Below, piece after piece: positions 42,835-52,063 of a DNA stretch of 64,000 bases. The DNA comes from an uncultured Pelagibacteraceae bacterium (GTDB lineage: Bacteria > Pseudomonadota > Alphaproteobacteria > Pelagibacterales > Pelagibacteraceae). Positions within the stretch are counted from its first letter, which is position 1, and the number at the start of each line of letters is the position of its first letter. The stretch spans positions 1-64,000 of the forward strand of contig CACKZT010000004.1 of the NCBI GenBank assembly GCA_902604695.1, read 5' to 3'. A program made the position numbers and the translations under genes. The notes beneath the pieces were generated by a model. That model saw nothing but the letters and a program-made list of their open reading frames with translations. It searched no databases and was not told the DNA's origin.

Positions 42835-43872
42835 TTAAGGTGATGGATTAGGATTCTCGTTATGAATTAAGTTTATCTTATCCAATATTTCTTGATTCAA
42901 CTCAATATTTATACTACCGATGTTTTCCTTCAATTGCTCCATAGTTGTAGCTCCGATAATATTGCTTGTAACAAAAGATCTAGAATTTACGAAAGCCTGA
43001 GCTAATTGAACCATTGTTATATTGTGCTCTAGAGCAAGTTTGTAATATTGGTCATATGCTTTCATCGCTAAAGGGTTAAGCATTCTTTCCCAACCTTTAA
43101 ATAAAGACATTCTTGAATCTTTTGGCATTTTACCATTTCTATATTTTCCAGACAAAGCTCCAGCAGCCAAAGGGTAGTAAACTAATAAGCCGCACTTCTC
43201 TCTTATAGAAATTTCCGACATGCCAATCTCATAAGTCCTGTTGACCAAACTATAAGGATTCTGAACCGACATCATTCTTGGAAGTTTTTTATTTTTTGAA
43301 ATTTCTAAATATTTAGATAAACCGTATGGAGTTTCATTTGACATGCCAATATATCTTATTTTTCCACTTTTAATGTACTTATCTAATGCTTGTAAAATGG
43401 ACTCAAAATCATTCCACTTTCCCTCGGCCTCATTCATTTTAAACTCTCTTGTTCCAAAACAATTAGTAGATCTTTCAGGCCAATGCAGTTGATATAAATC
43501 AATATAGTCAGTTTTTAATCTTTTTAAACTACCATCAATAGCTTCACCTATTTTTTTTTCATTAAAATTGTTTTCTCCACCTCTTATCCACTCACAACGA
43601 GGTCCTGCAATTTTAGAGGCTAAAATTATTTTTTCTCTATTTTTTCTTTTCTTAAACCAATTACCAATCATTTCCTCGGTTTTACCATAAGACTCGGATG
43701 TTGGAGGTACAGAATATAATTCCGCAGTATCAAAAAAATTTATTCCCTGATCTATGGAATAATCCATTTGTTCAAATGCTTCATCTTGGCTATTTTGAGT
43801 ACCCCAAGTCATGGTTCCAAGACAAATCAAACTTACATCTAAATTTGTATTTCCAAGTTTTCTAAATTTCAT
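42835..43872 (-). CDS. Aldo/keto reductase (Tas-like)
   Basis: MKFRKLGNTNLDVSLICLGTMTWGTQNSQDEAFEQMDYSIDQGINFFDTAELYSVPP; IDLYQLHWPER. Confidence 0.96.
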   Translation of the reverse strand: MKFRKLGNTNLDVSLICLGTMTWGTQNSQDEAFEQMDYSIDQGINFFDTAELYSVPPTSESYGKTEEMIGNWFKKRKNREKIILASKIAGPRCEWIRGGENNFNEKKIGEAIDGSLKRLKTDYIDLYQLHWPERSTNCFGTREFKMNEAEGKWNDFESILQALDKYIKSGKIRYIGMSNETPYGLSKYLEISKNKKLPRMMSVQNPYSLVNRTYEIGMSEISIREKCGLLVYYPLAAGALSGKYRNGKMPKDSRMSLFKGWERMLNPLAMKAYDQYYKLALEHNITMVQLAQAFVNSRSFVTSNIIGATTMEQLKENIGSINIELNQEILDKINLIHNENPNPSP

Positions 43873-43950
43873 AAAAAGTGTGACATTTTTAAGAGGTTTA
43901 GACGAATTCTTCGCTATTGAAAAGATTTAAAAAGTGCATATATTATACTT

Positions 43951-44703
43951 ATGGAAATTAACAAACAAAGTTCAGCCATTAAGTCATCCGTTTCTGAGGC
44001 GATAATTGACCAAGGTTTAAGAGCCTACATGCTAAAAGTTTATAACTATATGGCCTCTGGAGTTTTACTTACTGGCGTAATCGCGCTTTTATTTTTTAAG
44101 ATGGCTGTAGTATCGGGAGATGGAGGACAAATAATAGGCCTTACAAATTTTGGAAATACAATTTATGCATCTGGTTTAAAATGGGTTCTTATGTTAGCTC
44201 CGCTAGGTGTTGTCTTTTACATGAGCTTTGGCATAGCTAAAATGAGTGCATCAAAAGCTCAAACGGTTTTTTGGATTTTTGCGGCCTTGATGGGAGCTTC
44301 ACTTTCTTCAATATTTTTACTTTACACCGGTGCAAGCATCACTAGAGTTTTCTTTATTACCGCTGGAACATTCGGAGCAATGAGCATTTATGGATATACC
44401 ACTAAAAGAGATTTAACTAAGCTTGGGTCTTTTTTAATGATGGGTCTTTTTGGAATTATTATTGCATCATTAGTAAATATTTTTATGAAATCTTCTATGA
44501 TGTACTTTGTTATTTCTATTATAGGTGTTCTTATATTTGTGGGTTTAACAGCTTATGACACACAAAAAATAAAAAATATGTATTTAGCAAGTGATAGTGG
44601 TGAATTAAGTGGAAAAAAAGCTGTAATGGGCGCTTTAACTCTTTACTTAGATTTCATTAATTTATTTATAATGCTGCTTAGACTTTTTGGTCAGAGAAGA
44701 TAA
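43951..44703 (+). CDS. Bax inhibitor-1/YccA family membrane protein
   Basis: RAYMLKVYNYMASGVLLTG; LYLDFINLFIMLLRLFGQRR C-terminus. Confidence 0.96.
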   Translation: MEINKQSSAIKSSVSEAIIDQGLRAYMLKVYNYMASGVLLTGVIALLFFKMAVVSGDGGQIIGLTNFGNTIYASGLKWVLMLAPLGVVFYMSFGIAKMSASKAQTVFWIFAALMGASLSSIFLLYTGASITRVFFITAGTFGAMSIYGYTTKRDLTKLGSFLMMGLFGIIIASLVNIFMKSSMMYFVISIIGVLIFVGLTAYDTQKIKNMYLASDSGELSGKKAVMGALTLYLDFINLFIMLLRLFGQRR

Positions 44704-44707
44704 TACA

Positions 44708-45055
44708 TTATTTAACTATTTTAAGATTACTCCAACTAGTATTTCTAATTAATCTATTAAGACTTTCAGATTTTTCAATGATTTTGCCATTTTTGTCTTT
44801 AATTAAATATCTTTCATTAAATCGACTTGGCTTAAGGTTTTTTAATATTCTAAGAACTGGTTTTTCAGAAGCTCTATGATAAACATCAAATGAAATTTCT
44901 TTAGAACCAGAAGATAAACTATAATCTTTCCAAGTTCCATTAGAGACCATGCGAGAGTATAAATTTAATATTGATTGAAGCTCAGTTTTAACAAAAAAAA
45001 TTGTTTTTTCTTTTTTTTTTATATTGTTGTTTACTATGAGTTTTAATTTTTTCAT
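44708..45055 (-). CDS. DUF2794 family protein
   Basis: FVKTELQSILNLYSRMVSNGTWKDYSLSSGSKEISFDVYHRASEKPVLRILKN. Confidence 0.85.
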   Translation of the reverse strand: MKKLKLIVNNNIKKKEKTIFFVKTELQSILNLYSRMVSNGTWKDYSLSSGSKEISFDVYHRASEKPVLRILKNLKPSRFNERYLIKDKNGKIIEKSESLNRLIRNTSWSNLKIVK

Positions 45056-45597
45056 ACTTTATGTTTGCTTATTAATGGCATTTGCAATGCAGTAAATATA
45101 AATGTTAAGGGTAAAATTCCCCAAACTTTAAAATTTACCCAAACAGATTCACTTTGTGTTCTCCATACCAGTTCATTTAAGAGTGCCAAAAAAATAAAAA
45201 AATATACCCATCTATAATTTAATTTTTTCCACCCATTATCATTCATTTCAAAAGCACCTTTAAATAAAATTTTTAATAAATTTTTATTTAAAAAATTATT
45301 TGAAATTAACAATGTTATGGCAAAAATTAAATTCACAATTGTGGGTTTAATGTATAAAAAAACTGGATTATTAAAATATAAACTTAGTCCTCCAAAAATA
45401 GAAACTAATGAACCTCCAATTAAAGGCACATACGGAATTTTCTTCTCAATATAATATATTAAAGCTACTGCAATAATAGTTGCTATTATTAATGGAGGTA
45501 TTGCTGCACCCAAGTTTTTTCCACTTTTGTAATAAATTATGAAGAAAATTAATAAAGGACCAAAATCGGTGATAAATTTTAGTAGCGACTTATTCAC
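45052..45597 (-). CDS. Inner membrane septation protein YciB/IspZ
   Basis: FITDFGPLLIFFIIYYKSG; NYRWVYFFIFLALLNELVWRTQSESVWVNFKVWGILPLTFIF. Confidence 0.95.
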   Translation of the reverse strand: MNKSLLKFITDFGPLLIFFIIYYKSGKNLGAAIPPLIIATIIAVALIYYIEKKIPYVPLIGGSLVSIFGGLSLYFNNPVFLYIKPTIVNLIFAITLLISNNFLNKNLLKILFKGAFEMNDNGWKKLNYRWVYFFIFLALLNELVWRTQSESVWVNFKVWGILPLTFIFTALQMPLISKHKV

Positions 45598-45678
45598 ATT
45601 TAATTAGTATCACAAATATGATTTTTGTTAAATTTATATATTGATTTTTTTTTAAAAATTCTTATCTTTAAGTAATAG

Positions 45679-45999
45679 ATGTCAATTAATAACGCAAAAT
45701 TTTCAATAGGTTCAATTGTAAAACACAGGCATTTTGACTTCAGAGGAGTTATCTATGATGTTGACTTTGAATTTAATAACTCAGAAGAATGGTATCAGTC
45801 TATACCTAAAGATGTACGACCTAGGAAAGATCAACCTTTTTATCATCTATTGGCAGAAAGCAATGATGTAACTTATGAGGCATATGTTTCAGAGCAGAAT
45901 TTATTAATAGATAATTCTAGAAAGCCCGTCAAACATCCTTTAATAGATGAGATTTTTTCTGGCAAAAAAGGAACAACCTATTTTAAACCTTCAAATTAA
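45679..45999 (+). CDS. hspQ: Heat shock protein HspQ (hemimethylated-DNA-binding YccV family)
   Basis: FSIGSIVKHRHFDFRGVIYDVDFEFNN; DQPFYHLLAESNDVTYEAYVSEQNLL. Confidence 0.93.
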   Translation: MSINNAKFSIGSIVKHRHFDFRGVIYDVDFEFNNSEEWYQSIPKDVRPRKDQPFYHLLAESNDVTYEAYVSEQNLLIDNSRKPVKHPLIDEIFSGKKGTTYFKPSN

Positions 46000-46086
46000 C
46001 AATTAAAAAGATAGTATCTAATCTGCCACAAATTAAACATTTTTAGTTCAAATCTATGACAAAAATGCCAGGTATTAGTAAATATA

Positions 46087-46139
46087 CCTAATTGGGAATT
46101 ACTCATACTTCCTTAACTCCCTCTCAATTCTCAATTAGG
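46087..46139. other. Long stem-loop in the hspQ-ccmC intergenic region (candidate ncRNA or leader element)
   Basis: CCTAATTGGGAATT ... AATTCTCAATTAGG: 14-bp stem (one G-U on the + strand) with a 25-nt pyrimidine-rich loop. Confidence 0.6.
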
Positions 46140-46189
46140 GCTTAAATATCATCTTCACTTAAAAACACTATTATTGTAAATTTAGCGAT

Positions 46190-46897
46190 ATGTTAAACCT
46201 AGTATCTCCAAGTAATATCTATTTTATATTAGAAAAAATTATAAAATTTATTAATTCCATTTTTTTTCTAATTCTTTTGATATCTTTAACTTTTGCGTTG
46301 ATTTTGTCACCACCCGATTATTTACAAGGAGACTCAGTAAGAATTATGTATGTGCATGTACCTTCGGCTTGGATAGCATTAGCTTGTTATACATCAATAG
46401 CTTTTCTTTCTATTTTAAATTTTATTTTTAAGATTAAAAATTTTTTTTTGATAAATAAGAGCATCGCTCCGATAGGATTATTATTTACTTGCCTTGCAGT
46501 AGTAACAGGTTCGATTTGGGGTCAGCCTACGTGGGGGACTTGGTGGGAATGGGACGCAAGACTTACATCTATGCTAGTTTTAATGTTTTTTTATATTGGT
46601 TATATTTTAGCTATTAAAACTATTAAAAATGAGTCTTTTGCAATAAAAATTTCATCAATTATTGCAATAGTAGGGATGATCAATATACCAATCATTAAAT
46701 ATTCAGTAGATTGGTGGAATACTTTGCATCAACCAGCGAGTATTAGATTAACCGGGTCTAGCTCAATTCATACTTCTATGCTTATGCCATTATTATTGAT
46801 GTTACTGGTATTATTATTGTATAGTGCGTTAATTTTTTTAATGAAATATAAAACAGAAATCATTAGAATGAAGAAAAAAAATATTAAAAGATTATGA
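46190..46897 (+). CDS. ccmC: Heme exporter protein CcmC
   Basis: RIMYVHVPSAWIAL; GSIWGQPTWGTWWEWDARLTSMLVL; WWNTLHQPAS. Confidence 0.98.
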   Translation: MLNLVSPSNIYFILEKIIKFINSIFFLILLISLTFALILSPPDYLQGDSVRIMYVHVPSAWIALACYTSIAFLSILNFIFKIKNFFLINKSIAPIGLLFTCLAVVTGSIWGQPTWGTWWEWDARLTSMLVLMFFYIGYILAIKTIKNESFAIKISSIIAIVGMINIPIIKYSVDWWNTLHQPASIRLTGSSSIHTSMLMPLLLMLLVLLLYSALIFLMKYKTEIIRMKKKNIKRL

Positions 46898-47127
46898 TAA
46901 CAAATTTTATATCAATGAATGGCGATGGATTGTTTGTTTGGCTATCGTTTGGCGTCACTATTTTTGCTTGTTTAGTTGTTTATATTAAGACAAAAAAAAC
47001 TCTTAATAAATATGAGAAAGAGTTTGTAGAAGAAATAGAAAAACTTTCAGTTGTTGAAAGAAAAAAAGTTTTAGAAAAGTCAAAAATAGCAACTCAAGTT
47101 TTAACCTCGCAAAGTAAATCAGCATAA
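46894..47127 (+). CDS. ccmD: Heme exporter protein CcmD
   Basis: Single TM, VWLSFGVTIFACLVVYIKTKKTL; between ccmC and ccmE. Confidence 0.75.
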   Translation: MITNFISMNGDGLFVWLSFGVTIFACLVVYIKTKKTLNKYEKEFVEEIEKLSVVERKKVLEKSKIATQVLTSQSKSA

Positions 47128-47138
47128 AGCATTTTTCA

Positions 47139-47564
47139 ATGCTAACAAAAAAAGTTAAAAATAGAATTTTATTTCTAACTTTGTTTATTACAATTTTAGT
47201 AGTCTTTATTTTTTATTTAGCGAAAATTTTAAATAATAATCTTCTTTTTTTCAAAACACCTTCAGACTTAATTGAAAATCAGAACATCAAAATTGGAAAG
47301 TCTATAAGATTAGGTGGAATGGTTAAAAAAAACTCTATCGTTGCTACAAGTGACGAGATAAAATTTATTATAACTGATTTTAAAAATGAGATTATTGTTA
47401 GCTATAAAGGCGCGGTGCCAAATTTATTTTTAGAGGAAAAAGGAGTTGTTGCAGAAGGTTTTTTAAAAGACAAAAAATATTTTATTGCTAATCGTGTTTT
47501 AGCAAAACATGATGAAAATTACATGCCGCCTGAACTTAAAGAAGTAATAAAAAATGCTAAGTAA
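47139..47564 (+). CDS. ccmE: Cytochrome c maturation heme chaperone CcmE
   Basis: IRLGGMVKKNSI; ITDFKNEIIVSYKGAVPNLFLEEKGVVAEG; VLAKHDENYMPPEL (heme-binding H). Confidence 0.97.
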   Translation: MLTKKVKNRILFLTLFITILVVFIFYLAKILNNNLLFFKTPSDLIENQNIKIGKSIRLGGMVKKNSIVATSDEIKFIITDFKNEIIVSYKGAVPNLFLEEKGVVAEGFLKDKKYFIANRVLAKHDENYMPPELKEVIKNAK

Positions 47565-49431
47565 TACTGGAAATACTCTTATATTTATTAATATAATTTT
47601 GACATTATCAATAATTTATTTTTCTTTTCAATTTTTGAATAAAGAAAAAAGAAATTTTGGAGTAAAAAAGTTTGTTGAATTGAGTCTGTATCAAACAACA
47701 CTATCTTTAATCATTTTTTTCACATTAATTCTCGGATTTGTCTTCTCAGATTTTTCAATAGAAAATGTTTATAGAAATTCTCATACTCTAAAACCATTAT
47801 TTTACAAGATCACTGGAACCTGGGGAAATCATGAAGGTAGCTTATTATTATGGATAAATGTTCTAGTATTTTTTTCTTATTTATTTTTACTCTTTAATAA
47901 AAAATCAAATCATATTTTTTTGATTTATACGCTTTTAATTCAAAATTTTTTAATTCTCGGATTCCTTTTATTTCTTTTTGTAAACTCAAATCCTTTTAGT
48001 TTAGTTGTACCTAAACCTTTAGAAGGTCTTGGTTTAAACCCAATTTTACAAGATCCAGCTTTAGCTATACATCCTCCACTACTTTATGTAGGTTTTGTTG
48101 GATCATCCATCTACTTTTCAGCGGCAGTCGCTTCGTTAATATCAGGACTAACTGGAAGCGAATTTGCAAAAAAAATAAAATTATGGGTTTTAATTTCTTG
48201 GTGTTTTCAAACTTTAGGAATTACTTTAGGTTCAATCTGGGCATATTACGAATTAGGCTGGGGAGGTTTTTGGTTTTGGGATCCCGTGGAAAATTCTTCT
48301 TTAATGCCCTGGTTTGTCATGACAGCATTGTTGCACTCTGTAATGGTTTTAGAAAAAAGGAATATGCTTTACTCCTGGGTGATTATACTTTGTCTCATGA
48401 CATTTACACTTAGCGTTACTGGAACCTTTTTAGTGCGTTCTGGAATATTAAATTCAGTACATACTTTTGCAAATGATCCCTCTCGAGGACTTTATATTTT
48501 AGTTTTTTTATCTGTAATGATATTTTTCGCAATTACTATTTTCATTAAAAAAAATAAAAAAGACCATTATATTTTTAGTGGGTATAGCAAAGAAACTTTT
48601 ATTTTAGCTAATAACTGGTTTATGGCTTTTTTCTTATTTACGATTTTAGTGGGAACAGTTTATCCAATTTTTACAGAAGTTTTAACTCAAACAAAAGTTT
48701 CAGTTGGTCCACCTTTTTATAATATCACGATAATTCCCATAGTTATACCTTTCTTACTCTTAATGGCTATAGCTCCAAATATTAGTTGGATAAAAGATCG
48801 TACAAATAATTTAAAAAAAATTTCATTCCTTATAATTTTATCAATATTAATTAATTCAATAATATTTCATTTTTTTAAAAGTATGAGTTTGATTTCAAAC
48901 CTAATAATAATTTCATCTTTATTTCTTATTTTCTATACTTTATCTGATTTTTTTAGTTCATATAAAAAGAAAATTTATCTTGTTCCTTCAAGAATTGTTT
49001 CACATTTAGGTTTTGGGTTATTAATATTTTTTATTGGCCTAAATCATAATTTCTCAATAGAAAAAGATTTTAATATTAAGGTTGGAGAAAAGAAGAGTGT
49101 TGAAAATTTTCTAATAAATTTCGAGTCTCTTAATTTGATAGAAAAAGAAAATTATAAAGCTATTGTTGGAACTTTCAGAGTTGATAATAAAAAAAATTTG
49201 AACAGTAATACTCTTAGCCCAGAAATAAGAATTTATAGTCAGCCTGAAACTTTGACTTATGAAGCATCAATTCGCACTAGATTGAGTCATGATCTATATT
49301 TAACAATGAGTAACATAAATAGAACAGAACTTTATAATATAAAATTTCAAAAAAAACCTTTTATGATGATGATCTGGTTATCTGCAATACTAATTTCCAT
49401 TGGTGGTTTTTTAAGAATTTTTAAAAAATGA
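47554..49431 (+). CDS. ccmF: Cytochrome c maturation protein CcmF
   Basis: TWGNHEGSLLLW; LQDPALAIHPPLLYVGFVG; GWGGFWFWDPVENSSLMPWF; GTFLVRSGILNSVHTFANDPSRG. Confidence 0.98.
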   Translation: MLSNTGNTLIFINIILTLSIIYFSFQFLNKEKRNFGVKKFVELSLYQTTLSLIIFFTLILGFVFSDFSIENVYRNSHTLKPLFYKITGTWGNHEGSLLLWINVLVFFSYLFLLFNKKSNHIFLIYTLLIQNFLILGFLLFLFVNSNPFSLVVPKPLEGLGLNPILQDPALAIHPPLLYVGFVGSSIYFSAAVASLISGLTGSEFAKKIKLWVLISWCFQTLGITLGSIWAYYELGWGGFWFWDPVENSSLMPWFVMTALLHSVMVLEKRNMLYSWVIILCLMTFTLSVTGTFLVRSGILNSVHTFANDPSRGLYILVFLSVMIFFAITIFIKKNKKDHYIFSGYSKETFILANNWFMAFFLFTILVGTVYPIFTEVLTQTKVSVGPPFYNITIIPIVIPFLLLMAIAPNISWIKDRTNNLKKISFLIILSILINSIIFHFFKSMSLISNLIIISSLFLIFYTLSDFFSSYKKKIYLVPSRIVSHLGFGLLIFFIGLNHNFSIEKDFNIKVGEKKSVENFLINFESLNLIEKENYKAIVGTFRVDNKKNLNSNTLSPEIRIYSQPETLTYEASIRTRLSHDLYLTMSNINRTELYNIKFQKKPFMMMIWLSAILISIGGFLRIFKK

Positions 49432-49952
49432 AAATAAATTTTAAAATAACATTAGTTTTAATTACAGTTTCTTTTATTCTATTTGTATTCTTTTTAAGCT
49501 TAGGTCAGAAAAGTCAATATGACACTCGTGATCTAATTGGGAAGAAAATTGATAATTTTAACTTAAAGACACTGGAAGGAGAAAAAAATATTACTGAAGT
49601 TGATCTAATGGATAATGAGTATACATTAATTAACTTTTGGGCTTCTTGGTGCAGTCCTTGTCGCGCAGAACATAAATATTTGATAAAAATCAAAAATAAT
49701 TTAGGACTTAAAATTTTAGGTGTTAATTTTAAAGATAAAAATAAAAATGCAATTGATTTTTTAAATGAATTAGGCAATCCATATAGTTATATTGTAAAAG
49801 ATAACTCTGGAAAACATTCAATTAAATTTGGTGTTTATGGTATACCAGAAAGTATTTTGATAAATAAAGATTTAATAGTTGTTAAAAAATTTATAGGTCC
49901 AATTAAAAAAGAGGATTTAGAACTTATATCAAAAATTTTAAAAAACTTATGA
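49428..49952 (+). CDS. ccmG: Thiol:disulfide oxidoreductase CcmG/DsbE
   Basis: INFWASWCSPCRAEHKYL thioredoxin motif; YGIPESILIN. Confidence 0.95.
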   Translation: MKINFKITLVLITVSFILFVFFLSLGQKSQYDTRDLIGKKIDNFNLKTLEGEKNITEVDLMDNEYTLINFWASWCSPCRAEHKYLIKIKNNLGLKILGVNFKDKNKNAIDFLNELGNPYSYIVKDNSGKHSIKFGVYGIPESILINKDLIVVKKFIGPIKKEDLELISKILKNL

Positions 49953-50323
49953 GATTAATTTATACATTTTTAATTTTCTTTTCTTTTTTATTTTTTAATC
50001 TTTTTGCAAAAGATATTTCAACAAAGGAAGCTGAAATCTTCAAAAATATTCGCTGCCTAATTTGTCAAGGTCAATCAATTGCAGACTCAAACTCTGAATT
50101 TTCACAGACTTTAAAATTAGTTGTTAAAGATCAAATTAAGGAAGGTAAGTCTAAAGAAGAAATCTATGATTTTTTAATAGAAAAATATGGGGAATGGATT
50201 GTTTATAAACCTACTTTTAGTAAAAACTTCATTTTATGGCTTCTTCCTTATATTTTTTTACTTTTAGGTGGCATTGTTTTATTTTTATTAATAAAAAAGA
50301 GAGAAAATACGAAGACTAATTGA
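49949..50323 (+). CDS. ccmH: Cytochrome c maturation protein CcmH
   Basis: NIRCLICQGQSIADSNSEF (RCxxCQ); YGEWIVYKP; single C-terminal TM. Confidence 0.95.
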   Translation: MRLIYTFLIFFSFLFFNLFAKDISTKEAEIFKNIRCLICQGQSIADSNSEFSQTLKLVVKDQIKEGKSKEEIYDFLIEKYGEWIVYKPTFSKNFILWLLPYIFLLLGGIVLFLLIKKRENTKTN

Positions 50324-50361
50324 ATATGTACATTTATCAATTAAGATAGTACTTTTAATGT

Positions 50362-50862
50362 ATGAAATTTAAATTTCTTATTATATTTTTTGCTTTAATC
50401 TTGTCGATTTCTGGAGCTTTAGCTGATTCTAAAAATGACATATCTATATACACAGGTCAGTTTGATGTAATTGATAAAGAGGGAGATGACCAAACAAGCT
50501 TGTTAGGAATCGAACATAAAAACTCTAATTTATTTAGAAATACTATACTTGGAAGATTTTCACCCATTACCGGAGGATTTATTACTGGAAAGGACTCAGT
50601 GTATTTATATACCGGAGTAGAAGCTGAATATAATTTGGGACTATTAAAAATTTCACCTAGTTTTGCGCCAGGTTATTACGAAAAAGGAAGTGGAAAAGAT
50701 TTAGGTGATGTGTTGGAGTTTAAAAGTGAAATAAAATTTGGTTTTGATGTTTTTGAAAATTCAAAATTAGGTTACAGCTATAGCCACATATCTAATAATG
50801 ATTTTGGTGAAACAAATCCAGGCACGGATAATCAATCTATAACATTTTCAAAAAAATTCTAA
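50362..50862 (+). CDS. Acyloxyacyl hydrolase / PagL-like lipid A 3-O-deacylase family protein
   Basis: Signal peptide; beta-barrel-like strands; SHISNNDFG resembling PagL HxSN active-site motif; terminal F. Confidence 0.75.
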   Translation: MKFKFLIIFFALILSISGALADSKNDISIYTGQFDVIDKEGDDQTSLLGIEHKNSNLFRNTILGRFSPITGGFITGKDSVYLYTGVEAEYNLGLLKISPSFAPGYYEKGSGKDLGDVLEFKSEIKFGFDVFENSKLGYSYSHISNNDFGETNPGTDNQSITFSKKF

Positions 50863-50865
50863 TTC

Positions 50866-52014
50866 ATGTCCTTAAAAGATTGCTATAATGTTGGTGATTT
50901 TAGAAAATTAGCCAAAAAAAAATTACCTGCGCCAATATTTCATTATATTGACGGGGGATCGGATGATGAGTCAACTCTAAAAAGGAATACCGAGTCATTT
51001 ACCAAATGTGATTTAGTTCCTAATATTTTAGCTAGCGTTGGACAACCTGATTTATCTACAACTGTCTTAGGTCAAAAAATTGATATGCCATTATTTTTAT
51101 CACCAGTAGCAATGCAGAGACTTTTTCATTTCGAAGGTGATAAGGCTAGCGCAAGAGCGGCAGAAAAGTTTGGTACCTTTTATAGCATGTCTACGATGGC
51201 AAATTCTACTATCGAAGAAATATCAAACATTTCCGGTGGACCAAAAATGTTTCAAATATATATTCATAAAATTAAAGGGTTGACGGATAACTTAATTGAT
51301 AGATGCAAAAGCTCAGGTTTTAACGCTATGTGTCTCACTGTTGATACAGTAGTAGCAGGCAATCGCGAAAGAGATCACAGATGGGGATTTACAACGCCAC
51401 CAAAATTAACTTTAAAAAGTATTTTAGGATTTATGATGCGTCCTGAGTGGACGTTTAATTATCTTACTCATGAAAAATTTCAATTAGCTAATGTTACTAA
51501 TTTTACTAAAAAAGGAACAAGTATAGCTAAAGGGGTAATGGAATATATTAATGAACAATATGACCCTGCAATGAGTTGGAAGGATGCAGAATACTGTATC
51601 AAGAGATGGGGTGGTCCTTTTGCTATTAAAGGAGTGATGTCAGTTGAAGATGCAAAACGTGCAGTTGATATCGGTGCTTCAGCTATATTGCTTTCAAATC
51701 ACGGCGGCAGACAACTTGATGGCTCAAGATCTCCATTTGATCAACTTCCTTCTATTGTTGAAGCAGTAGGTGGAAAATTAGAGATTATATTAGACGGAGG
51801 CATTAGAAGAGGAACTCATGTATTAAAAGCCTTAGCATTAGGAGCTACCGCTTGCAGTTTTGGAAAAGGTTTTCTTTTTGCTCTTGGCGCTGGCGGACAA
51901 CAGGGTGTTGAAATGATCCTTAAAAGAATGAAAGATGAAATAACAAGAGATATGATATTACTAGGTTGTAAAAATATTAAAGAACTAAATAAAAGTAAAA
52001 TAGCATACCGGTAG
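50866..52014 (+). CDS. FMN-dependent alpha-hydroxy acid dehydrogenase/oxidase (LldD-like)
   Basis: HYIDGGSDDESTLKRN; LTVDTVVAGNRERD; ILLSNHGGRQLDGSRSPFDQLP; LDGGIRRGTHVLKALALGA. Confidence 0.95.
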   Translation: MSLKDCYNVGDFRKLAKKKLPAPIFHYIDGGSDDESTLKRNTESFTKCDLVPNILASVGQPDLSTTVLGQKIDMPLFLSPVAMQRLFHFEGDKASARAAEKFGTFYSMSTMANSTIEEISNISGGPKMFQIYIHKIKGLTDNLIDRCKSSGFNAMCLTVDTVVAGNRERDHRWGFTTPPKLTLKSILGFMMRPEWTFNYLTHEKFQLANVTNFTKKGTSIAKGVMEYINEQYDPAMSWKDAEYCIKRWGGPFAIKGVMSVEDAKRAVDIGASAILLSNHGGRQLDGSRSPFDQLPSIVEAVGGKLEIILDGGIRRGTHVLKALALGATACSFGKGFLFALGAGGQQGVEMILKRMKDEITRDMILLGCKNIKELNKSKIAYR

Positions 52015-52063
52015 TGCAAAAATCGTATGTTTACAAAATAAATTTTATATATATTAATAAGTT

